A DNA stretch of 64,000 bases from JACPRL01 sp035573715 (lineage in GTDB: Bacteria > Acidobacteriota > Terriglobia > Acidiferrales > 2-02-FULL-67-57): assembly GCA_035573715.1 (NCBI GenBank), contig DATLZZ010000003.1, positions 1 to 64,000 of the forward strand. Reading direction: 5' to 3'. A program made the translations under genes and the position numbers. Below the pieces are notes generated by a model. The model was not told where the DNA came from. It saw only the letters and a list, made by a program, of their open reading frames with translations, and did not search any database. Shown here piece by piece: positions 58,391 to 64,000 of this stretch (positions are counted from its first letter, which is position 1; every line of letters starts with the position of its first letter).

Positions 58391-60331
58391 TCAGTCATTC
58401 GCGGCGCGGGTCTCGACCAGGCGGTGCAGCTCGGCGATGAACGCGGCCAGGGGGCGCGGGCCCAGGTCGCCCTTGGAGCGCGAGCGCACGCTCACCGTCC
58501 CGCCCTCTTCCTCTTTCTTGCCGCAGACCAGCATGAAGGGCACTTTCTGGAGCTGGGCGTCGCGGATTTTTGCCTGGAGCTTCTCATTGCGGCTGTCGAG
58601 CTCCACCCGGAAGCCCTGAGCATGCAGCTCCGCGCGCACACGCTCGGCATAGCTCGCCACCTTTTCGCTGATGGGCAGCACCACCGCCTGCACCGGCGCC
58701 AGCCAGACGGGGAACGCGCCGGCGTAGTGTTCAATCAAGATTCCGAAGAATCGCTCCACCGAACCGAACAGCGCCCGGTGCACCATCACCGGCTGGTGGG
58801 GGGCGCCGTCGGCGGCGACGTAGTGCAGGTCAAACCGCTTCGGCAGGTTGAAGTCGAACTGCACCGTGGTGAGCTGCCAGGGCCGGCCGATGGCGTCAAT
58901 CAGCTTGACGTCAATCTTGGGCCCGTAGAACACCGCTTCGCCGGGGATGTACTTGAAGGGAATGCCCATGCGGTTGAGGGTGTTCTTGAGGGCGGCCTCG
59001 GCGCGCTCCCACTCCTCGACCCCGCCGGCGTACTTGTCCATGTGGGCCGGGTCGCGCGCCGAGAGGTCGACCTCGTAGCGCTCGAAGCCGAAAGTCTTCA
59101 GCAGCTCGAGCGCGAAGTCGACGCAAGCGGCGATTTCGTCCTCAATCTGTTCCGGGGTGCAGAAGATGTGGGCGTCGTCCTGGGTGAAGCCGCGGACGCG
59201 CAGCAGCCCGTGGAGCACGCCGCCGCGCTCGTAGCGGTAAACGGTGCCGAGCTCGGCCAGGCGCATGGGCAGGTCGCGGTAGCTGCGCCGGTGCGACTTG
59301 TAAATCAGAATGTGCCCGGGACAGTTCATCGGCTTGAGCTGGTAGGCGACGTGCTCGCCCTCCATGGGCGGGAACATGTTCTCGCGATAGAAGTCGAGGT
59401 GGCCGCTGGTGCGCCAGAGGTCGAGCCGCAGCGCGTGCGGGGTGTAGACCATTTCGTAGCCGCGCCGTTGCAGCTCGCCCCGCAGCCAGTCTTCCATCAG
59501 CGTGCGCACGCGCCCGCCCTTGGGGTGCCAGAAAATCAGCCCGGCGCCGCCTTCCTCCTGGATGCTGAAGAGGTCGAGCTCCGGCCCCAGGCGGCGGTGG
59601 TCGCGGCGCTTGGCCTCCTCGAGCTTGTGCAGGAAGTCGTCGAGCTCGGCCTGCGAGGGAAAGCTGGTGCCGTAGATGCGCTGCATCTGCGGGTTGCCTT
59701 CCTGGCCTTTCCAGTAGGCGCCGCTGACGGCGAGCAGCTTGAAGGCCTTGATGCGCCCGGTCGAAGGAATGTGCGGGCCTTTGCAGAAGTCGATGAACTT
59801 GCCGGTGACGTAGAAGCTGACCTGGTCGCCCTCGGCTTTTTCGGTCACCAGCTCGCACTTGAACTTCTGCCCCTGCTGCTCGTAGAGCTGCATTGCTTCG
59901 GCGCGCGGCAGCCAGCGGCGCTGGTTGGGCACGTCAGCATCGCGCAGCTCGGCCATCTTCTTTTCAATCTTGGCCAGGTCGTCTTCGGTGAACGGCTGCT
60001 CACGGTAGAACTCGTAGAAAAAGCCGCTGTCGGTGGGCGGCCCGACGCCGAGCTTGACGTCGGGGAAAAGCTCCAGCACCGCCGCCGCCAGCAGGTGCGC
60101 CGAGCTGTGGCGGAAGACAAAGAGGCCGTCGGGGTCGTCGGTGGTCAGGAAGCGAAGCTCAGTGTCCCGCTCCAGCGGCGCAAACAGGTCGATCAGGTCT
60201 CCGTTCGACTTCGCCACCACCGCCTGCTCGGCCAGGCGCGAGTTGAGCTTCTTCAGCAGCTCGAGCGGCGTGGTGCCCTTCGGCACCTGCTCGACCTTCC
60301 CTTCCGGCAATTTGACCTTGATGGTTTCCAT
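58391..60331 (-). CDS. thrS: Threonine-tRNA ligase
   Basis: 646 residues from the ATG at 60331. An N-terminal TGS domain (METIKVKLPEGKVEQVPKGT), the editing domain with HSSAHLLAAAVLELFP (zinc-binding His), the class II core (GLIFWHPKGGRVRTLMEDW; YQLKPMNCPGHILIYKS; RLAELGTVYRYERGGVLHGL) and the anticodon-binding domain are all present. It precedes infC by about 125 bases, in the thrS-infC-rpmI-rplT-pheS-pheT order common in bacteria. Confidence 0.97.
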   Translation of the reverse strand: METIKVKLPEGKVEQVPKGTTPLELLKKLNSRLAEQAVVAKSNGDLIDLFAPLERDTELRFLTTDDPDGLFVFRHSSAHLLAAAVLELFPDVKLGVGPPTDSGFFYEFYREQPFTEDDLAKIEKKMAELRDADVPNQRRWLPRAEAMQLYEQQGQKFKCELVTEKAEGDQVSFYVTGKFIDFCKGPHIPSTGRIKAFKLLAVSGAYWKGQEGNPQMQRIYGTSFPSQAELDDFLHKLEEAKRRDHRRLGPELDLFSIQEEGGAGLIFWHPKGGRVRTLMEDWLRGELQRRGYEMVYTPHALRLDLWRTSGHLDFYRENMFPPMEGEHVAYQLKPMNCPGHILIYKSHRRSYRDLPMRLAELGTVYRYERGGVLHGLLRVRGFTQDDAHIFCTPEQIEDEIAACVDFALELLKTFGFERYEVDLSARDPAHMDKYAGGVEEWERAEAALKNTLNRMGIPFKYIPGEAVFYGPKIDVKLIDAIGRPWQLTTVQFDFNLPKRFDLHYVAADGAPHQPVMVHRALFGSVERFFGILIEHYAGAFPVWLAPVQAVVLPISEKVASYAERVRAELHAQGFRVELDSRNEKLQAKIRDAQLQKVPFMLVCGKKEEEGGTVSVRSRSKGDLGPRPLAAFIAELHRLVETRAAND

Positions 60332-60367
60332 TTTCGTCGCTTGAACACCTAAGCTAACAGACGCCCG

Positions 60368-60454
60368 CCGCAGCGTCAATTTGCTGCGGTAGCGGCGACG
60401 AAACGGGTTCGCGGCTAACAGGCCGCCGGCTTCGTCGTCGGCCCGAGAACCCGT
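60368..60454 (-). promoter_or_regulatory. Possible structured thrS leader (two hairpins)
   Basis: CCGCAGC (60368-60374) pairs with GCTGCGG (60383-60389), and ACGGGTTC (60403-60410) with GAACCCGT (60447-60454), upstream of thrS on its strand. There is no T-run for a clear terminator and no T-box motif was found. A regulatory role is only a possibility. Confidence 0.3.
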
Positions 60455-60537
60455 CCCCCCAATACGTTATGGGTTCAGAACGCATTCTTATGCATCGGGC
60501 GCCCCGTCTAGGAGTGGCTGGGGATTGCAAAGAGCTC

Positions 60538-60667
60538 CGGAAGGGCGGGTTTCAACCCGCCGTAAGCACGCCGGCGCAGCATGGGCTTTAGCCCCTGAGG
60601 CCTCAGCGGCTAAAGCCGATTAAAAGGGCCGCCGTGCGGACGGGCTGAAGCCCGTCCCTTCCGGAAC
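60538..60667. repeat. Dispersed palindromic repeats, type 2 cluster
   Basis: Contains GGGCGGG-TTTCAA-CCCGCC, GGGCTTTAGCCCCTGAGGCC, CGGCTAAAGCCG and CGGGCTGAAGCCCGTCC, the fullest set of these blocks in the window. The remainder of the 60332-60773 gap (thrS-purH) holds the leader hairpins and nothing else recognisable. Confidence 0.8.
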
Positions 60668-60773
60668 CAAAGGCGACCATTGTCGCAACCCGGCAACCTG
60701 CCGCGTCTTTGAACTCTTGAACATCCCCCGAACGCTGTAGGGTGCAGATCGGTATTCTGCGGGAGGCTCGAGG

Positions 60774-62390
60774 TTAGTGTCTAAAGTGACGGATGCCGGT
60801 GAACACCATTGCTAGGCCGAGGCGGTCGGCGGCGGCGATGACTTCTTCATCGCGCACCGAGCCACCGGGCTGAATCACCGCGGTGGCGCCCGCTTTGGCG
60901 GCTTCTTCGACGCCGTCGGGGAAGGGAAAGAAGGCATCGCTCGCGATGACGGAACCCTTGAGGCGCTCGGCGTGGCCGAGGTCGCGGGCTTTCATCGCGC
61001 CCAGCTTCACCGAGTCCACCCGGCTCATCTGCCCCGCGCCCACGCCCACAGTGGCCCCGCCGCGCGCATAGACAATCGCGTTCGATTTCGCGTGCTTGCA
61101 CACCACCCAGGCGAACAGCAGCGATTGCATTTCTTTCGCCGTCGGCGCGCGCCTGGTGACCGTCTTGAGCTGCGCCATGTCGAACCCAGCGCAGTCTTTA
61201 TCCTGCACCAGCAGGCCGCCGGAGATGGAGCGGACTCGAACAGCGGATCCCTCGTCCCGCGCTTTCTGCGAAGACGCGGGACTCGGGATGACAGCGGCGG
61301 GAGGCGCGATTTCCAGGAGCCGCAGGTTCTTCTTCTTCGCAAAGATTTCGAGCGCCGCGGGCTCGTACCCCGGCGCGGCGATGCACTCGAGGAAGAGTTT
61401 CCCAATCGCTTCCGCGGTCGCCGCTGTAACCGGCTGGTTGAAGCCCAGAATGCCGCCGAAGGCCGACACCGGGTCGCACGAGAGCGCTTTCGCGAACGCT
61501 TCGTGCTGCGTCGGCGCCACGGCCACGCCCGCCGGGTTGGTGTGCTTGATGATGACGGCGACGGGTTCCGTGAACTCGCTCGCCAAATCCCACGCCGCAT
61601 CGAGGTCCAGCAGGTTGTTGTAGCTCAGCTCTTTCCCCTGCAACTGGCGGGCGTTCGCCACGCCGCCGCCGTTGACGCGGTAGAGGGCGGCGCGCTGGTG
61701 CGGGTTCTCGCCGTAGCGGAGGTCCATTACCTTCGTCGCCGGCTGCGCCAAAAACGCCGGGAAGCCTTCCGCCGGGCGCCGCGCCACCTGCTCGCCTTCG
61801 ACCTGCACTTGCTCGAGGGTGCGCGCGATGAGCGAGTCGTAGCTCGCCGTCAGCGCAAAGGCTTTGCGCGCCAGCGCCACGCGCGTGCCGAGCGACACCT
61901 CGCCGCTCGTGCGCAGTTCTGCCAGCAGCGTCGGGTAGTCATCGGGCGAGGTCACGACGGCGACTGAGTGGCAGTTCTTGGCTGCGGCGCGAATCAGGGT
62001 CGGCCCGCCGATGTCAATCTCTTCGATGAGTTCCTCTGCGGTCGCTTCAGCCCGCGCCGCGGCCTGCGCAAACGGGTAGAGGTTCACCACCACGAGGTCA
62101 ATCGGCTGGATGCCGTGCTGCTTCAGTGCGGCCAGGTGCTCGGGGTCGTCGCGGCGCGCCAGAATGCCGCCGTGGATTTTCGGGTGCAGCGTTTTGACGC
62201 GCCCGCCCAGCATTTCGGGGAAGCCGGTGGCGTCGCTGACGTCGCGCACCTGGAGGCCCGCCTCGCGCAACAGCTTCGCCGTTCCGCCGGTGGAGAGAAT
62301 CTCGACGCCCAGCGCCGACAATGCCTGGCCGAGTTCCGCCACACCGCGCTTGTCCGACACGCTGATCAACGCCCTCTGCACACGCATCAT
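60774..62390 (-). CDS. purH: Bifunctional AICAR formyltransferase / IMP cyclohydrolase, with repeat insertion
   Basis: 538 residues. The N-terminal MGS-like IMP cyclohydrolase domain (RALISVSDKRGVAELGQAL; GGRVKTLHPKIHGGIL) and C-terminal AICAR transformylase domain (DLRYGENPHQRAALYR; VIIKHTNPAGVAV; CDPVSAFGGILGFN) carry out the last two steps of purine synthesis. Between NLRLLEIAPPAA and RVRSISGGLLVQD lies an extra stretch of about 18 residues (VIPSPASSQKARDEGSA), encoded by an in-frame dispersed repeat. All core motifs remain intact. GAGGAG precedes the start. Confidence 0.96.
   Translation of the reverse strand: MMRVQRALISVSDKRGVAELGQALSALGVEILSTGGTAKLLREAGLQVRDVSDATGFPEMLGGRVKTLHPKIHGGILARRDDPEHLAALKQHGIQPIDLVVVNLYPFAQAAARAEATAEELIEEIDIGGPTLIRAAAKNCHSVAVVTSPDDYPTLLAELRTSGEVSLGTRVALARKAFALTASYDSLIARTLEQVQVEGEQVARRPAEGFPAFLAQPATKVMDLRYGENPHQRAALYRVNGGGVANARQLQGKELSYNNLLDLDAAWDLASEFTEPVAVIIKHTNPAGVAVAPTQHEAFAKALSCDPVSAFGGILGFNQPVTAATAEAIGKLFLECIAAPGYEPAALEIFAKKKNLRLLEIAPPAAVIPSPASSQKARDEGSAVRVRSISGGLLVQDKDCAGFDMAQLKTVTRRAPTAKEMQSLLFAWVVCKHAKSNAIVYARGGATVGVGAGQMSRVDSVKLGAMKARDLGHAERLKGSVIASDAFFPFPDGVEEAAKAGATAVIQPGGSVRDEEVIAAADRLGLAMVFTGIRHFRH
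61242..61294. repeat. Dispersed repeat, type 3, copy inside purH
   Basis: Starts GCGGATCCCTCG, contains a palindrome GTCCCGCG-N13-CGCGGGAC (61250s to 61280s) and ends CTCGGGATGACAG. The ends match the copies at 56980 and 57436. It is about 53 bases, in frame with purH and free of stops on that strand, so it is translated. Confidence 0.8.
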
Positions 62391-62414
62391 TGCCTTCTCC
62401 TCTTTTCGACAAGC

Positions 62415-62587
62415 AATGGCTTCAGCGGCTAAAGCCGATTGGGATCAGAACCCGTTACGTACGGGCTGAAGCCCGTACCTTCCCAAGGCTAACAGCGATG
62501 GCAGCCGATGGCTTGGGAAGGGCGGGTTTCAACCCTGCCGAAAAACGCTCCGAAAGAGGGCTTTAGCCCCTGAGGCTCGCTGGCTAG
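62415..62587. repeat. Dispersed palindromic repeats, type 2 cluster
   Basis: Between purH and the next gene: CAGCGGCTAAAGCCG, GTACGGGCTGAAGCCCGTAC, GGGCGGG-TTTCAACC-CTGCCG and GGGCTTTAGCCCCTGAGG. The same blocks as at 60538, on the other side of purH. Confidence 0.8.
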
Positions 62588-63187
62588 CTAGAGGCCCTTG
62601 GCCTTCAGCTTCACCTGGCCGCCTTCGACCGAGATGCTGTACTCGACTTCCTTGCAGCCCATCTGCTGCCGCAGTTGTTCAGTCTTCTGCCGCACGAACT
62701 TGTGGAACTGCTCGAAGTTGATGTCGCCCTTTTCTCCCGCCACTTTCTTGGCTTCGAGCATCGAGCGGTAGAGCTCCTGCACTTTTTCGCCTTCCTTCAC
62801 CGGATCACTGAACGCCACCCGGGTTGCCGTCGTCCCGTGGATGCGCGCCTCGTGCCGCCGCTCGGCTTCCGCCAGCCGCTGCTGCTCGAGCTCCCGCGCC
62901 ACTTTGCTGTAGCCGTAGGCGCTGCGGCCTTCCTCCACTTTCTTCGCGCGTTGCCGCCAGATTTCGCTGAACTTGGCGTACTTCGAGGCCAGGCTGTTGT
63001 AGCGGAAAATCTGGGCGTACTTGAGCTTCCCGCCCGCGTCCGCCCATTTCTTGATCGCTGTCTGCACGCGCCACTCGGTTTCGTTGGGCGGGCGCTTGCG
63101 GCCGCCGGCAAAGTAGGTTTCGTACTCGATTTGCAGTTGCCGGAGGTCTTTTTCGAGTTGGCTCAGCTCTTCGTCGGGCGTGGGCAC
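62588..63187 (-). CDS. Hypothetical coiled-coil protein
   Basis: 199 residues, highly charged and helical. It begins PDEELSQLEKDLRQLQIEYE, then TYFAGGRKRPPNETEWRVQT, and continues with KFSEIWRQRAKKVEEGRSAY. The FAGGRKRPPNETEW block resembles, in my memory, the C-terminal domain of myxobacterial MXAN_5187-type proteins, but I am not certain. No signal peptide. It is divergent from selA. Confidence 0.7.
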   Translation of the reverse strand: MPTPDEELSQLEKDLRQLQIEYETYFAGGRKRPPNETEWRVQTAIKKWADAGGKLKYAQIFRYNSLASKYAKFSEIWRQRAKKVEEGRSAYGYSKVARELEQQRLAEAERRHEARIHGTTATRVAFSDPVKEGEKVQELYRSMLEAKKVAGEKGDINFEQFHKFVRQKTEQLRQQMGCKEVEYSISVEGGQVKLKAKGL

Positions 63188-63324
63188 AGCCGGTTCTCCG
63201 CTTGCGCTGAAGCGTTACTCTAGTCCTGCCGCCCAGCAGCGTCAACCCTCGGAGCCAGGCGAAGCCGAGCGGAGACCTCGACGCCGTTGCACGATGCCGG
63301 CTGCACGTTGCACAATGGCTCGTC

Positions 63325-64000
63325 ATGCCTCGCAGAGCGCAGACCACGGGCGGGACGGCCACGGCGCTGCGGCGTCTGCCGTCGGTTGATGAGCTGCTGC
63401 AAAACGATCGCCTGCGCCGCCTCGCCGCCGAAATCGGCCGCGGCACCGTGGTGGAAGCCGCGCGACGGGCGCTGGAAAAACTCCGCGCCGAAATCCGCGC
63501 CGGCCTCGGCGAGCCCGCTCTGGCCGCGCATTTGGAGCACCTGCCGCAGGAAGTCGAAGGCGAAGCCCGCGAGCTGCTGGCGCTCTCGCTGCGTCCGGTG
63601 ATCAACGCCACCGGGGTGGTGCTCCACACCAACCTCGGGCGCGCGCCGCTGGGGGCCGAAGCCGCGCGGCGCGTCTTCGACGTCGCCACGCAGTACTCGA
63701 ATCTGGAATTCGATCTCGCCGCCGGGGCGCGCGGCCGGCGCGACCTGCACGCCGCGCGCTTTTTGAACAAGCTTCTGGGCGCCGAGGCCAGCATCGTCGT
63801 CAACAACAACGCCGCCGCGGTCTTTCTCGTGCTCAACACGCTGGCCGCCGGGGGCGAAGTCATCGTCTCGCGCGGCGAGTTGATTGAAATCGGGGAAAGC
63901 TTCCGCATCCCCGACATCCTGAGCAAAAGCGGCGCCGCGCTGCGCGAGGTCGGCACCACCAACCGCACCCGCATCGGCGACTACGCCCGCGCTCTCGGCG
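63325..64000 (+). CDS. selA: L-seryl-tRNA(Sec) selenium transferase (selenocysteine synthase), 5' part
   Basis: The first 225 codons are in the window; the gene runs off the right edge. Diagnostic blocks match SelA closely: LPSVDELLQNDRL, LRPVINATGVVLHTNLGRAP, SIVVNNNAAAVFLVLNTLA, VIVSRGELIEIGESFRIPDI and EVGTTNRTRIGDYARAL. SelA uses PLP and selenophosphate to convert Ser-tRNA(Sec) to Sec-tRNA(Sec); the PLP Lys lies beyond the edge. The ATG at 63325 gives the usual N-terminal length but has no clear ribosome binding site. Its presence supports reading UGA 26319 and 41299 as selenocysteine. Confidence 0.95.
   Translation, partial: MPRRAQTTGGTATALRRLPSVDELLQNDRLRRLAAEIGRGTVVEAARRALEKLRAEIRAGLGEPALAAHLEHLPQEVEGEARELLALSLRPVINATGVVLHTNLGRAPLGAEAARRVFDVATQYSNLEFDLAAGARGRRDLHAARFLNKLLGAEASIVVNNNAAAVFLVLNTLAAGGEVIVSRGELIEIGESFRIPDILSKSGAALREVGTTNRTRIGDYARALG

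Noticed and set aside
60332..60480. T-box leader for thrS
   Set aside because: No conserved T-box (TGGnACCGCG-like) sequence or terminator T-run on the minus strand; only simple hairpins.
63188..63324. A selC (tRNA-Sec) gene just upstream of selA
   Set aside because: No TpsiC-like GTTCGA motif or 8-bp acceptor stem was visible in this 137-base gap.

Overview
This window looks like an Acidobacteriota chromosome (high GC, dense, mostly housekeeping). The main pointers are a secreted sugar-dehydrogenase-like protein ending in the C-terminal domain I know as the 'Solibacter' domain, many short palindromic dispersed repeats of the kind common in that phylum, and a mix of core genes with soil-type accessory genes. 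No rRNA, tRNA, CRISPR array or prophage was seen. An IS3-type element end lies at the left edge.

Layout. 1-142: end of an IS3-like element. 622-3790: GAF/GAF/SpoIIE-type phosphatase and an amino acid permease. 3787-6552 (minus): nadK, tlyA, ispA, xseB. 6666-10056: outer-membrane protein and penicillin-acylase-type hydrolase. 10178-12114: ArsR/SRPBCC operon with an operator inside its promoter. 12083-18925: YceI, HlyC/CorC-type transporter, SAM hydrolase, and a minus-strand membrane-protein operon that includes a 30-codon ORF. 18937-23038: small membrane protein with a structured leader, amidase, radical SAM protein. 23205-26489: sugar dehydrogenase-like protein and a DedA-rhodanese fusion. 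26589-31247: Lol-like lipoprotein export set. 31468-39875: mltG, ruvX, M48 protease, thiE, large TPR protein, rnhB. 39937-43049: radical SAM protein, ATP-grasp enzyme, cytochrome c. 43107-53373: YggX, M50 protease, and the scattered rplS, trmD, rimM, khpA and rpsP set with msrB, ffh and ymdB. 53422-53626: 6S RNA (minus). 53734-62390 (minus): pheT, pheS, rplT, rpmI, infC, thrS, purH. 63325-end: selA, cut by the window edge.

The most interesting signal is selenocysteine use. selA (selenocysteine synthase) is at the right edge, and two genes are interrupted by one in-frame UGA exactly where a redox Cys is expected. (1) The DedA-rhodanese fusion (25515-26489) has UGA in its rhodanese active-site loop (Cys-Thr-Sec-Pro), and the rest of the rhodanese domain continues for 55 codons. 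(2) The radical SAM protein (39937-41337) has UGA at its tail, and reading through gives Cys-Sec-Ala-Glu-Pro, the signature of a known radical SAM (seleno)protein family. Each UGA is followed, after 20-21 nt, by the loop of a perfect 7-bp hairpin with a G-rich loop (CGGGU and GGU), the geometry of a bacterial SECIS. An ordinary gene caller would truncate both proteins.

Other notable items are a dispersed palindromic repeat translated in frame inside purH, copies of the same repeat on both sides of rplT, a probable ACG start for infC, a PheT without its tRNA-binding OB domain, and a 31-bp imperfect hairpin inside the Lol-like locus.
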